Origin: Streptomyces fagopyri
GTDB taxonomy: Bacteria; Actinomycetota; Actinomycetes; Streptomycetales; Streptomycetaceae
DNA: 64,000 bases
Direction: 5' to 3'
NCBI RefSeq assembly: GCF_009498275.1
Contig: NZ_CP045643.1
Location: 6,386,001 to 6,450,000, forward strand
Part shown: positions 44,271 to 53,439 of the stretch, piece after piece
Layout: each line of letters begins with the position of its first letter
Numbering within the stretch: position 1 is the first letter of the stretch
Made by a program: the position numbers and the translations under genes
Notes under the pieces: model-generated
The model's input: only the letters and a program-made list of their open reading frames with translations
The model's database searches: none
Told to the model about the DNA's origin: nothing

Positions 44271-44915
44271 ATGTCCACAGGCGTCATCATCGCTCTGATC
44301 GTGATCGTGGCGGCCGTTGCCGTTGTCGCAGCCGCCCTGACCCTTCTCGCCCGCAGGCCGCAGGGCGGACGCACGTTGCGGCGGCGCTTCGGGCCCGAGT
44401 ACGACCGGGTCGTCGCCCGGCACGACGGCGACGCCAGGGCCGCCGAGCGCGACCTCGCCGAGCGCGTCAAGCGCCACGGCTCGCTGCGGCGGCGGCCGTT
44501 GGAGGAGGCGGCCCGTGAGCGGTACACGGCCCGCTGGACGGCGGCCCAGGAACGTTTCGTCGACTCCCCCCGGGACGCGGTGGCCGAGGCGGACCAGCTG
44601 CTCGGCGAGGTGGCCGGTGAGCGCGGCTTCCCCGACGGTGAGCGCTACGACGAGCGGCTGGAGGCACTCTCGGTCCACCACGGACACCGTGTCCACGGCT
44701 ACCGGCGGGTTCACGAGGCCACGCACAGCCCCACCCCGGACGACCGCGCCGGCACTGAGGAACTCCGCGAGGCCATGATCGAGGCCCGCGGCCTCTTCGA
44801 GGAACTGGTGTCCACCGAGCGCCAGGACTCCGCCGCCGACCGGCCGGACCCGGCTCCCGACAACCGATCCCGGACGCCGTGGGCGCTCAACAGGCGCCAG
44901 GTGAAGGGGAGTTGA
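44271..44915 (+). CDS. Membrane-anchored conserved protein with helical domain
   Basis: 214 residues from ATG 44271 (GGAAGG upstream). One N-terminal membrane helix (VIIALIVIVAAVAVVAAALTLLA), then a basic segment and a helical domain (about 85-190) with FVDSPRDAVAEADQLLGEVA and ELREAMIEARGLFEELV. The same domain forms the C-terminus of the next gene, 15 bp downstream. Widespread in Streptomyces, function unknown. Confidence 0.8.
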   Translation: MSTGVIIALIVIVAAVAVVAAALTLLARRPQGGRTLRRRFGPEYDRVVARHDGDARAAERDLAERVKRHGSLRRRPLEEAARERYTARWTAAQERFVDSPRDAVAEADQLLGEVAGERGFPDGERYDERLEALSVHHGHRVHGYRRVHEATHSPTPDDRAGTEELREAMIEARGLFEELVSTERQDSAADRPDPAPDNRSRTPWALNRRQVKGS

Positions 44916-44929
44916 GGAAGGTGAATGAC

Positions 44930-45853
44930 ATGACACCGGACGAAGGCAAGGACACGGCGACCCGCCGCGAGGTGCTGAAGGGCGACGCGGAGGCGGCACC
45001 CGCCGGGCGGACCCCGCGACACGAGACGACCCCGCGGGACGAGTCGGCACCGAGGACCGGGACGACATCGAAGACCGAGGCCGAGAAGACCGAAGCCGAC
45101 AGGGCCGACGCCGAGAAGGCCGGGACCAGTGGTACCGGCGCCGAGCGGACCGACGGCGCGGCGGTACGAGGGGACGAGCGCAACCGCGGCCGCGCGGCCA
45201 CGGACACCCTGCGCGACACCCCGGACCGGGCGGCCGGTGCCGGTGAGCGCGGCACGGCGGCGCGCACCCCCTTCCCCGCGCCCGCCCAACAGACGGTGGC
45301 CCCGTCCGGCGCGACCGCGGACGATCACCCTGAGACACCGGACCGGGCCGCATCCACCACCGGCGAGCACGCCGTGACGCCGCGCACTCCGGTCCCCCTG
45401 GGCTCCCGCGAGGCGACCACCTCCCGCGAGGCGACCTCGGCGCGTGAGTCCAAGGGCTCCCGCGGGACCGGGACCCCGGCCGCCGGGCGCGCGGCGGACG
45501 GCTCCGGAGAGCCCGCCCGTACCGGCGCGCACGACCCGGGTACGGCACGCGGGAACGGTGTCTCCGGCGCGGACGACAGCGCGCTGCTGTCCCACGACGC
45601 GTGCGACAAGTACGCGCTGCGGATGCGGCACGCGGTCGGCGGGTTCGTCGACGGTCCGCGGGCGTCCGTCGAGGAGGCCGATCATGTCCTCGAGGAGCTC
45701 ACGGCCCAGTTCACGGACGCGATGGCCCGGCGTCGGCGCACGCTGCGCACGTCCTGGGAGAAGGCCGGCGCGGACGAGGCGTCCGACACCGAGCAACTGC
45801 GCCTGGCCCTGCGGGACTACCGCGAGGTCACGGAGCGCCTGCTCCACCTCTGA
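44930..45853 (+). CDS. Low-complexity protein with paralogous C-terminal helical domain
   Basis: 307 residues. GAGGAAGG sits 8 bp before ATG 44930, making it the best start. Residues 1-215 are disordered and rich in Thr, Ala, Arg, Glu and Pro. The last 85 (SHDACDKYALRMRHAVGGFV; SVEEADHVLEELTAQF; RLALRDYREVTERLLHL) align with the domain of the membrane protein upstream. Together they could form a membrane-linked complex through that domain; no enzyme motif seen. Confidence 0.78.
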   Translation: MTPDEGKDTATRREVLKGDAEAAPAGRTPRHETTPRDESAPRTGTTSKTEAEKTEADRADAEKAGTSGTGAERTDGAAVRGDERNRGRAATDTLRDTPDRAAGAGERGTAARTPFPAPAQQTVAPSGATADDHPETPDRAASTTGEHAVTPRTPVPLGSREATTSREATSARESKGSRGTGTPAAGRAADGSGEPARTGAHDPGTARGNGVSGADDSALLSHDACDKYALRMRHAVGGFVDGPRASVEEADHVLEELTAQFTDAMARRRRTLRTSWEKAGADEASDTEQLRLALRDYREVTERLLHL

Positions 45854-45887
45854 ACGGCACCGCACCGCACGGCACAGCACGGCAATC

Positions 45888-45929
45888 GTGAGGCCGCGTC
45901 CCGGACCATGTTCCGGGGCGCGGCCTCAC
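45888..45929. terminator. Bidirectional terminator
   Basis: GTGAGGCCGCGtCCCGGA (45888-45905) pairs with TCCGGGgCGCGGCCTCAC (45912-45929), 17 of 18 pairs, between convergent genes. Confidence 0.85.
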
Positions 45930-45942
45930 GCGTCGACGCCGG

Positions 45943-46347
45943 TCACCCGGCCCGGCGCTCGCGCCAGTCCCGGACGATCTCGTCCACGTCGTAGGGCTTG
46001 AGGCCGAGCGGAGGCCCGGGCGGCGGCTTGAACATGACCTCGCGGATCTTGGCGTTGATGTCCTCGACGATCCGGCGCACGGCCCGCTCCGAGGGCGCCG
46101 CCGACGCCGCGGCGAGCGCGTCCTCGGCCTCCTTGCGCAGGGCGAGGGTCGGGGGCAGCACCGACAGGCCCTCGCGGGCCATCTTCCGCTTGATCCACCA
46201 CAGTTCGTCGTACGACGTGTCGGTCACCTCGGGCAACGGTTTTCCCGCGCCGGGGAGGTCCGTGAACTCACCGCGTGCCTCCGCCTCGCGGATCTGCCGG
46301 TCGACCCAGGACTCGAAGCTGACGCCGGGTGGCTTGCGCTCGGTCAT
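45943..46347 (-). CDS. DUF1992 (DnaJ-C28-like) protein
   Basis: 134 residues. The core WVDRQIREAEARGEFTDLPG then KPLP, and DELWWIKRKMAREGLSVLP, are diagnostic of DUF1992, also found as the J-domain-less region of DNAJC28. Function unknown. Divergent from the FHA gene across about 130 bp. Confidence 0.9.
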   Translation of the reverse strand: MTERKPPGVSFESWVDRQIREAEARGEFTDLPGAGKPLPEVTDTSYDELWWIKRKMAREGLSVLPPTLALRKEAEDALAAASAAPSERAVRRIVEDINAKIREVMFKPPPGPPLGLKPYDVDEIVRDWRERRAG

Positions 46348-46479
46348 ACGTCCATTGTGCCGGAGGACGCCCGAGCGGACGATCGGTCGAATTATCATGC
46401 GGCGGCGGCGTGTCGACCACGCCCGGCACCAGGACGATCGAACCGGTGGGAAGCACCACCGGAACGCGAAGGAGCGCAC

Positions 46480-46875
46480 GTGCTCGAACTCACCATGGCC
46501 TCGGTCACCGGGGCGGACGCGGGCGCGACGGCCGGAATGCTGATGGCCGACGCACCGAGCGACCCCGGCGCCGTGCTGCGGGTGGGCCGGGACCGGACCG
46601 TGTGCCGGCTCGCGACCCCCGACGACTGGCTGTTCGTCTCCCGGGTCCATCTGGAGTTCCTGTGCGGTCCGGAGGGCTCCTGGCAGGTCACGTGGCTGCA
46701 CGGTTCCCGTCCGGAGCCCTCCTCCGAGGTCCGGCTGACCTTCGCCGGGATGTCGACCCGGTCCGTCCCGTACGGCGGGACGGCGCAGCTCCCCGCGGGC
46801 AGCACCGGAGAGATCGTCATCTTCGACCGCACCGGCCCGCAGAGCGTCAACGTGGGCTTCTACCACGAGCGGTAG
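46480..46875 (+). CDS. FHA-like domain protein
   Basis: 131 residues from GTG 46480 with GAAGGAG 7 bp upstream; an earlier ATG at 46357 would lack a ribosome site. A single beta-sandwich: RVGRDRTVCRL near residue 36 and SRVHLEF near 54 match the phosphothreonine-binding R-S/S-x-x-H pattern of FHA domains. A phosphopeptide-binding adaptor is likely; partners unknown. Confidence 0.78.
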   Translation: MLELTMASVTGADAGATAGMLMADAPSDPGAVLRVGRDRTVCRLATPDDWLFVSRVHLEFLCGPEGSWQVTWLHGSRPEPSSEVRLTFAGMSTRSVPYGGTAQLPAGSTGEIVIFDRTGPQSVNVGFYHER

Positions 46876-46897
46876 CGCCCGCGAACGCGTCCCGGGC

Positions 46898-46922
46898 GCC
46901 CGGCCGGTCTCCCCGGCCGGGC
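46898..46922. terminator. Bidirectional terminator
   Basis: GCCCGGCCGG (46898-46907) and CCGGCCGGGC (46913-46922), perfect 10-bp stem with 5-base loop, between convergent FHA and methyltransferase genes. Confidence 0.85.
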
Positions 46923-46925
46923 TCC

Positions 46926-47597
46926 TCAGTCGAGGACCCGGGCCAGCGCGAACCCGTCGTACCCCTTGCTGCCCACGGTCTGGATCGCCGTACCGCTCAA
47001 CCTGGGGTGGGCGGCGATCAGTTCCAGCGCGGCGCGGGTGCCGCGCACGCTCGGGTCGGTGCTGTCCGCGTCGGTCACGCGGCCGTCGCGGACGACGTTG
47101 TCGACGACGATCAGGCTGCCCGGGCGGGTGAGTTCGAGGGCCCACTCCACGTAGCGCGGGTTGTTCACCTTGTCCGCGTCGATGAAGACGAAGTCGAACG
47201 GCTCCGGGTTCTCCTCGGCCAGCTTCGGCAGCGACTCCAGCGCGGGACCCACCCGCACCTCGGCGATCCGGTCGAGGCCGGCGCGGGCGAGGTTGCGGCG
47301 GGCGACCTCCGCGTGGGTGGCGTCGTACTCGAAGGTCACCAGCCGGCCGTCGGCGGGCAGCGCGCGGCCCAGCCAGATCGTGCTGTAGCCGCCGAGGGTG
47401 CCGATCTCCAGGATGCGGCGCGCGCCCTGGACATGGGCGAGGAGCTGGAGCAGCTTGCCCTGGTTCGGCGCGACGCCGATCTTCGGAAGGCCGGCGGCGT
47501 CGCTGTCGCGCAGCGCGGCGGTCAGGGTCTCGTCGGCGGGGGCGAGGAGGGCGGTGAAGTAGTCGTCGACGTCGTTCCACAACTGCGACTCGCTCAT
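46926..47597 (-). CDS. Class I O-methyltransferase (COMT/YrrM type)
   Basis: 223 residues. SAM-binding ILEIGTLGGYSTIWLGRAL, EYDATHAEVARRNLARAGL, DFVFIDADKVNN and LIVVDNVVRDGRV are the motifs of cation-dependent O-methyltransferases acting on catechol-like substrates. No biosynthetic cluster surrounds it, so the substrate is open. A strong inverted repeat 20 bp upstream of the start suggests repressor control. Confidence 0.92.
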   Translation of the reverse strand: MSESQLWNDVDDYFTALLAPADETLTAALRDSDAAGLPKIGVAPNQGKLLQLLAHVQGARRILEIGTLGGYSTIWLGRALPADGRLVTFEYDATHAEVARRNLARAGLDRIAEVRVGPALESLPKLAEENPEPFDFVFIDADKVNNPRYVEWALELTRPGSLIVVDNVVRDGRVTDADSTDPSVRGTRAALELIAAHPRLSGTAIQTVGSKGYDGFALARVLD

Positions 47598-47617
47598 GCA
47601 CCATACCTTTCGTATGC

Positions 47618-47638
47618 CTAGTTAGAAGTGCTAACTAG
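47618..47638 (-). promoter_or_regulatory. Operator-like inverted repeat before the O-methyltransferase
   Basis: CTAGTTAG and CTAACTAG are perfect 8-bp arms with a 5-bp spacer, 21 bp upstream of the ATG at 47597. The regulator is not adjacent; the arms resemble the CTAG operators at 19599 but with different spacing. Confidence 0.65.
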
Positions 47639-47809
47639 TTCCGTCGACGAATCTAGTCGCGCTCCCCGCGCTTGTCAGCCGCATGACCGGAGTGGTCCTC
47701 CGGACGCGGCGGTGGGATGGGCCGATCAGCGGTGGTGATACGGGCCGGTCGGCGGCGGTGACGCGGGCCGATCGGTGTTGGCGGCACGGGCCCGATCCCC
47801 GGCGGTGGG

Positions 47810-49255
47810 TCAGGCGTCGGTCCCGGCGGCGCGCGGGGTGCCGGTTCCGGCGTCGGGCCGGGTGCCGGGTTCGACGGCCGGGGCGGAACCCGGCAGTGGC
47901 AGGCCCGCCGACTCGGACATGAACCACACCGCCACACCGCCGATCACGGCCGCGGCCATCATGTAGTACGCGGGCATCATCATGTTGCCGGTCGCCCCGA
48001 TGAGCGCCGTGACCACCAGCGGGGTCGTGCCGCCGAAGAGCGAGACGGAGATGTTGAAGCCGATGGAGAGCGAGCCGTAGCGGACCTTCGTCGGGAAGAG
48101 CGCGGGCAGCGCGGCGGGCATCGCGGAGGTGAAGCACACCAGCAGCAGGCCCAGCGCGCCCATGCCGAGCGCGACCGCGAGCAGGCTGCCCTGGCGGATG
48201 AGCAGGATGGCCGGGACGGACAGCGCGAGGAATCCGGCACAGCCGGCCGCGATCACCGGGCGGCGGCCGACCCGGTCGGTCAGCGCGCCCGCGAAGGGCT
48301 GCACGATCATCATCAGCGCCATTACGCCGAGGACGACCAGCAGGCCGTGCGTCTCGTCGTACTTCAGCTCGCTCGTCAGATAGCTCGGCATGTACGACAG
48401 CAGCATGTAGTCGGTGACGTTGAAGACCAGCACCAGGCCGACGCAGAGCAGCAGCGCGCGCCACTGGCCGGCGAGCATCGTGCGCAGCGCCACCTTGGGG
48501 CGGTCCTTCTCCTTCTTGGAGGCCTTCTCCAGCTCCGCCGCGAACGCCGGGGTCTCCTCCAGGCGCAACCGCAGATACAGCCCGATGACGCCCATCGGGC
48601 CCGCGATCAGGAACGGCACGCGCCATCCCCAGGCCAGCAGGTCCTCGGTCGACAGGAAGGCGGTCATGAGGGTGACCAGACCCGCGCCGCCGATGTATCC
48701 GGCGAGCGTGCCGAACTCCAGCCAGCTGCCGAAGAAGCCGCGCTTCTTGTCGGGCGCGTACTCGGCGATGAAGGTGGAGGCGCCCGCGTACTCGCCGCCG
48801 GTGGAGAAGCCCTGCACCAGCCGGGCGGCGAGCAGCAGCAGGGGGGCGCCGACTCCGATCGTCGCGTACGACGGGATCAGGCCGATCGCGAAGGTGCCCG
48901 CCGCCATCATGATCATGGTGAGCGCCAGGACCTTCTGGCGGCCGATGCGGTCGCCCAGCGGTCCGAAGACCATGCCGCCGAGCGGGCGGACGAGGAAGGC
49001 CGCGGCGAACGCGCCGAAGGTGGACAGCAGCTGGGCGGTGGGGTTGCCGGACGGGAAGAAGACCTTGCCCAGCGTCACCGCGATGTAGCTGTAGACGCCG
49101 AAGTCGAACCACTCCATCGCGTTGCCGAGGGCGGCGGCCTTCACGGCGCGCTTCACCAGGGCGGGGTCGGTGACGGTGACCTCCGGGCGCGCCGGGGGCC
49201 GGAGCCGGACAGGAGCGACGGGAGCTGCGGGAGCGACGGGACTGACGGAGGGCAA
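47810..49255 (-). CDS. MHS-family MFS transporter (ProP-like)
   Basis: 481 residues, 12 predicted helices. The MHS signature GNAMEWFDFGVYSYIAV, RPLGGMVFGPLGDRIGRQK and ARLVQGFSTGGEYAGAS are clear. MHS transporters are proton symporters for osmolytes, proline/betaine or organic acids. The first codon here would be TTG 49255 with a weak ribosome site; the membrane part begins near residue 38. About 170 bp separate its end from the O-methyltransferase operator, with no gene between. Confidence 0.92.
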   Translation of the reverse strand: MPSVSPVAPAAPVAPVRLRPPARPEVTVTDPALVKRAVKAAALGNAMEWFDFGVYSYIAVTLGKVFFPSGNPTAQLLSTFGAFAAAFLVRPLGGMVFGPLGDRIGRQKVLALTMIMMAAGTFAIGLIPSYATIGVGAPLLLLAARLVQGFSTGGEYAGASTFIAEYAPDKKRGFFGSWLEFGTLAGYIGGAGLVTLMTAFLSTEDLLAWGWRVPFLIAGPMGVIGLYLRLRLEETPAFAAELEKASKKEKDRPKVALRTMLAGQWRALLLCVGLVLVFNVTDYMLLSYMPSYLTSELKYDETHGLLVVLGVMALMMIVQPFAGALTDRVGRRPVIAAGCAGFLALSVPAILLIRQGSLLAVALGMGALGLLLVCFTSAMPAALPALFPTKVRYGSLSIGFNISVSLFGGTTPLVVTALIGATGNMMMPAYYMMAAAVIGGVAVWFMSESAGLPLPGSAPAVEPGTRPDAGTGTPRAAGTDA

Positions 49256-49667
49256 GATTCCGCTCGCCTGCCTTTCGACGGGGACAAGGACGTGGTCCGC
49301 CCCGGGGGTGACCCGGGACAGACGGAAAAGCGACCATAGGGTCGCTCCGTCCCGTCACGCGCCGTCGCCGAACCTGCGCGCAACGTGCGCAAACGCCGTG
49401 TGCGCAGGGGTGACGGGCGGCCGGGGGGCGGGCTCCGGATGGCCTGTCTGTGACCTTTGTCGCGGACGAATGTGATCCATGTCGCAGACCGGGCGGGGAA
49501 CCGAACCGATCTCGCACTATCGTCATCCGGACAAAAGGTAGGGGGACGTCAGGTGAAGGGGGGGTTGCCTGCGTCCATCCACGGGGGTGGTGCGAGCCTC
49601 TAGAGGTTCGGAAGGAAACCGGCGCACGGGACATGCGGGACGAACGGGGCGGGAGGGTCGACGGGGC
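49256..49667. other. Divergent intergenic region with 22-bp direct repeat
   Basis: About 410 bp. TGTGACCTTTGTCGCGGACG (49449) and TGTGATCCATGTCGCAGACC (49471) are direct repeats with 22-bp period, possibly regulator sites for the plus-strand gene. The ribosome site GGGAGGG is at 49651. Confidence 0.5.
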
Positions 49668-51764
49668 GTGGCGAATGTGGAGCACGGCGGGCGAGCGGGT
49701 GGTGCCTTCGGGGCGGGGGCGGCGGAATCGGCGCAGGCGCGGCTGCGCACGATCCGTATCGGGTTGTGGCTGATCACCGCGGTCCTCGCGGTGCGACAGG
49801 TCGCCGTCGTCCTGAGCACCCCCAAAGGGGACCGGCTGACCGACCTGGAGACCTGGGTCGGACCTGAGGGCGTCCTGCATGTGAAGGGGTCGCTGTACGA
49901 CTCGACGCAGTTCACCGGAACCCCTTTCGGGGGACTCGTCCTCAAGCCGCTCACCCGCGCCGCCGAACAGGGGCTCGGCTGGGGATGGACCTTCGGCAGC
50001 CTGTCGCTCGTCGTCGTGCTCGGTGTGGTCGCCGCGCGCGCCCTGCCGCAGCCCGTGAGCCGCCGCACCTCGCTGCTCGCCGCACCCGTGGCCATCAGCC
50101 TGCTGATGCTGTCGCTGCCGGTCCGCAACGCCCTCTACCTCGGCCAGACCAGCATCATCCCGGTCCTGCTCGTCCTGCTGGGCTGCTTCACCGTCCGCGG
50201 GGAGCGCGCGAGCGGCGTCCTGATCGGCCTCGCGGCGGCGCTGCAGCCCACCGTGCTGCTCTTCGCGCCGCTGCTCTGGTTCACCGGGCGCCGCCGCGCC
50301 ACCGTGTCCGGCGCGCTGACCTTCGCCGCCTGCACGGCCCTCGCCTGGGCCGCGATGCCGCACGACTCCCACACGTACTGGGTGCACCACCTCGGAGGTG
50401 TCGGGCTCGGCGGGGAGGCCGACGGCCTCGCCAACCAGTCGCTGCACGGCGCGCTGCTGCGTATCGGCCTCAACGGCCCTCTGGAGATCGGCCTGTTCCT
50501 GCTGCTCGGCGCGGCCGTCGCGGTGCTCGGCCTGCGCCGTGCCGTGCGCTACGCCGAGGACGGGCAGCTGCTCCTGGCCGTGGCGATCACCGGCTGCGTC
50601 GCCGTCGCCGTCTCACCGACCACCTGGCAGCACCAGTTGCTGTGGGTCCTGCTCGCGCTGGTCGGCCGCGTCGGCAGGAAGGCCTCGGACCGCGCCATGT
50701 GGCCCGTCGCCGTCATCCTCGTGATGACCCTGCCGGCGACGATGATGCTGCCGAACATGACCGTGGTCCACCCGCTGCGCGACAACGTGGTGCTGCTCGC
50801 CGCGCTCGCCGCCGCCACGGTCGTGCCGTTCCTCTCCCGCACCTCGGAGTACTACCGGGCGCCGATCCCCACGGACTACGCGAAGCCCGTCCCCACCCGG
50901 TGGAAGCGGGTGCCGCTGCTGCCCTTCCTCGGCCGCGTCCGCACCCGGCCGAACCTGCTGCTCGAACTGCTCCTGATCCGCGTCGGCTACTCCGCCTACC
51001 AGCAGGTCAGACTGGCCGCGACGGGCGGCACCAACGCGGGCGGCCGGGCCACCGCCGAGCACCACGGCGACCAGATACTGTCCATCGAGCGGTTCCTGCA
51101 CGTCGACATCGAACACTGGGCCAACCACGCCGTGTTCAAGGTCGAGTGGCTGCGGGACTTCTTCGACTTCTATTACGAGTCGTTCCACTTCGTCGTCCCG
51201 CTCACCGTCCTCGCCCTGCTCTACATCCGGCGTCCCGGCGACTACCGCTGGGCGCGCTCGGCACTCGGCTTCGCCACGCTGCTGGCGCTCGTCGGTTTCT
51301 GGCTCTACCCGCTGGCCCCGCCGCGCCTGATGCCGGGGCTGGGTGTCATCGACACCGTGCACGGCGTGCAGGACTTCTCCAAGCCGGACTACGGCACGCT
51401 GACCGCGCTCACCAACCAGTACGCGGCGATGCCCTCGCTGCACTTCGGCTGGTCCCTGTGGTGCGGACTGGTGATCGTGATCCTGGCGCCCAAGTGGTGG
51501 ATGAAGGCCCTCGGTCTGCTGCACCCGCTCTTCACCGTGTCGGCGATCGTGGCGACCGGCAACCACTGGGTACTGGACGCGGTGGGCGGCGCGGCGGTCG
51601 TCGCCGCGGGTTTCGGCCTGACCCACCTCCTCCAGGGCCCGAGGCCACGGACACCGGCCGTGGCGACCGGTACGGAGGAGCCGGCCGCGGCGACAGCCGC
51701 TCCCGCGGGCAGCCGGGCGGGCGCTCCCGCGGACAACCCGGCGGGTGGGCAGGTCGGCGGGTGA
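49668..51764 (+). CDS. GT87-like mannosyltransferase fused to PAP2 phosphatase
   Basis: 698 residues from GTG 49668. Residues about 25-420 are a polytopic GT87 (DUF2029) glycosyltransferase domain (LYDSTQFTGTPFGGLVLKPL loop, many helices). From about 430 a PAP2/inositolphosphotransferase-like domain follows, with AMPSLHFGWSLW and GNHWVLDAVGG supplying the two catalytic His regions. The fusion probably works on polyprenyl-phosphate-linked sugars or glycolipids: transfer and lipid-phosphate recycling in one protein. The C-terminal tail is Pro/Ala rich. Confidence 0.9.
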   Translation: MANVEHGGRAGGAFGAGAAESAQARLRTIRIGLWLITAVLAVRQVAVVLSTPKGDRLTDLETWVGPEGVLHVKGSLYDSTQFTGTPFGGLVLKPLTRAAEQGLGWGWTFGSLSLVVVLGVVAARALPQPVSRRTSLLAAPVAISLLMLSLPVRNALYLGQTSIIPVLLVLLGCFTVRGERASGVLIGLAAALQPTVLLFAPLLWFTGRRRATVSGALTFAACTALAWAAMPHDSHTYWVHHLGGVGLGGEADGLANQSLHGALLRIGLNGPLEIGLFLLLGAAVAVLGLRRAVRYAEDGQLLLAVAITGCVAVAVSPTTWQHQLLWVLLALVGRVGRKASDRAMWPVAVILVMTLPATMMLPNMTVVHPLRDNVVLLAALAAATVVPFLSRTSEYYRAPIPTDYAKPVPTRWKRVPLLPFLGRVRTRPNLLLELLLIRVGYSAYQQVRLAATGGTNAGGRATAEHHGDQILSIERFLHVDIEHWANHAVFKVEWLRDFFDFYYESFHFVVPLTVLALLYIRRPGDYRWARSALGFATLLALVGFWLYPLAPPRLMPGLGVIDTVHGVQDFSKPDYGTLTALTNQYAAMPSLHFGWSLWCGLVIVILAPKWWMKALGLLHPLFTVSAIVATGNHWVLDAVGGAAVVAAGFGLTHLLQGPRPRTPAVATGTEEPAAATAAPAGSRAGAPADNPAGGQVGG

Positions 51765-51809
51765 GTCGGCGGATCGCGACACGCGCCGCGTCCGGGGGCC
51801 GGCCCTCGG

Positions 51810-51850
51810 GGGAGGCAGGGGCGGAGCGTAGGGGGCTGCCCCTGCCTCCC
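51810..51850. terminator. Bidirectional terminator
   Basis: GGGAGGCAGGGGC (51810-51822) and GCCCCTGCCTCCC (51838-51850), perfect 13-bp stem, between the convergent GT87-PAP2 and CYP125 genes. Confidence 0.88.
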
Positions 51851-51903
51851 GCGGGACGGGCCGACGGGCGCCGGGAGGCCGCCGGCCCGAGCGGGTGCCG
51901 GGG

Positions 51904-53139
51904 TCAGCCGGCGTCGACCTGGAGCTCCTTGACACCGTTGATCCACGCGGAGCGCAGCCGGCGTGGGTCGCCCACCAGGGAGAGGTCCGGCATCGCGTCG
52001 GCGATCGCGTGGAAGATGAGGTCGATCTCCAGCACGGCCAGGGACTTGCCCAGGCAGTAGTGCGGGCCTCCGCCACCGAAGCCGAGGTGGGGGTTGGGGT
52101 CACGCGTGATGTCGAAGTCGTCGGGGTTCGCGAACACCTCGGGGTCGTGGTTGGCGGAGGCGTAGAACAGGCCGACGCGGTCGCCCTTCCTGATCCGTTT
52201 GCCGCCCAGTTCGGTGTCCTGGGTCGCCGTGCGCTGGAAGGAGACCACGGGGGTCGCCCAGCGGACGATCTCCTCGGCGGTGGTCGCCGGACGGGTGCGC
52301 TTGTAGAGCTCCCACTGCTCGGGGTGGGTGAGGAAGGCGTGCATGCCGTGCGTGATGGCGTTGCGGGTGGTCTCGTTGCCGGCGACGGACAGCATCAGCA
52401 CGAAGAAGCCGAACTCGTCGGAGCCGAGGTTGCCCTCGTCCTCGGCCGCCACCAGGGTGCTGACGATGTCCTTCGCCGGGCACTGCTTGCGGTCGGCGGC
52501 CATGTTCATGGCGTACGAGATGAGTTCGGTGGCCGACTCGGCGCCGACCTCCTCGGTGATGGCGTATTCCGGGTCGTCGTACGCGATCATCCGGTTGGAC
52601 CACTCGAAGATCTTGACCCGGTCGTCCTGCGGGATGCCGATCAGTTCGGCTATCGCCTGGAGGGGCAGTTCGCAGGCGACCTCGGTGACGAAGTCGAAGG
52701 GCCCGGAGTGGGCACGCGCGCTCCCGACGATCGCGAGGGCGCGGTCGCGCAGCCGCTGCTCCAGCGCCCGGATGGCCCGCGGGGTGAAACCGCGCTGCAC
52801 GATCTGGCGGACGCGGGTGTGTTCGGGCGGGTCCATGTTGAGCAGGATCAGCCGCTGGGCGTCGATCGCGTCGCGCTCGATGTGGTCGTTGAAGCGGATG
52901 ATCGCGGTGTTGAGGGACGAGGAGAAGAGCTCCGGGTGCGTGGAGACGTACCTGACGTCCGCGTGCCGGGTCACCGCCCAGTAGCCCTCGTCCTGGAAGC
53001 CGGCCAGGTTGGGCGGCTGGGGTATCCAGCGGACCGGTTCGGCCCGGCGCAGCTCGGCGAACTCCGGCAGGGGCACACGATGGTGCAGCAGGTCGGGGTC
53101 GGTGAAGTCGAACCCGTCGGGCAGCGCTGGACAGGGCAT
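51904..53139 (-). CDS. cyp125: CYP125-type steroid C26/27 monooxygenase
   Basis: 411 residues; ATG 53139 has GGAG 8 bp upstream. Heme-binding GFGGGGPHYCLG near residue 350, I-helix AGNETTRNAITHG with the oxygen-activating T, and the ExxR-type EEIVRW region. The N-terminal DFTDPDLLHHRVPLPEFAELR and LNMDPPEHTRVRQIV match CYP125 of mycobacteria and rhodococci, which oxidises the sterol side chain to start cholesterol catabolism. The divergent thiolase and KstR-like box support this. Confidence 0.88.
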   Translation of the reverse strand: MPCPALPDGFDFTDPDLLHHRVPLPEFAELRRAEPVRWIPQPPNLAGFQDEGYWAVTRHADVRYVSTHPELFSSSLNTAIIRFNDHIERDAIDAQRLILLNMDPPEHTRVRQIVQRGFTPRAIRALEQRLRDRALAIVGSARAHSGPFDFVTEVACELPLQAIAELIGIPQDDRVKIFEWSNRMIAYDDPEYAITEEVGAESATELISYAMNMAADRKQCPAKDIVSTLVAAEDEGNLGSDEFGFFVLMLSVAGNETTRNAITHGMHAFLTHPEQWELYKRTRPATTAEEIVRWATPVVSFQRTATQDTELGGKRIRKGDRVGLFYASANHDPEVFANPDDFDITRDPNPHLGFGGGGPHYCLGKSLAVLEIDLIFHAIADAMPDLSLVGDPRRLRSAWINGVKELQVDAG

Positions 53140-53168
53140 CGGCAACTCCAGGTCTCACGCGTTCCGTT

Positions 53169-53240
53169 GTGACGACGTTGTTCCACGCCGTGTTCTGACG
53201 CCGTTGTCGTGACGACGTCGTTCCGACGCCGTGTTCTGAC
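53169..53240. repeat. 40-bp tandem duplication upstream of CYP125
   Basis: GTGACGACGTTGTTCCACGC at 53169 and GTGACGACGTCGTTCCGACG at 53209, each followed by CGTGTTCTGAC, form two units of about 40 bp. They lie in the CYP125 5' region. Confidence 0.7.
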
Positions 53241-53439
53241 AGTCGTGCCGCGGCAGCCGAGTTCCAACCGCCTGACGGCCCATCAGAAGATGGGAAGTGC
53301 CGTGAAGGTAATAACGGGTTCTACAAGTCGCAAGGGGTGCGGCGCCCTCAATTGAGGGCGGAGACGGCGTCGGTGACGACTTCGGGGCCTGCACGACCCT
53401 TGCGGCGCGGGGGCTCGGCTCAGCAGACTGCACGGAGAA

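Noticed and set aside
46926..49255. Secondary metabolite cluster around the O-methyltransferase and MHS transporter
   Set aside because: No core biosynthetic enzymes occur nearby; the genes are separated by terminators and intergenic gaps.
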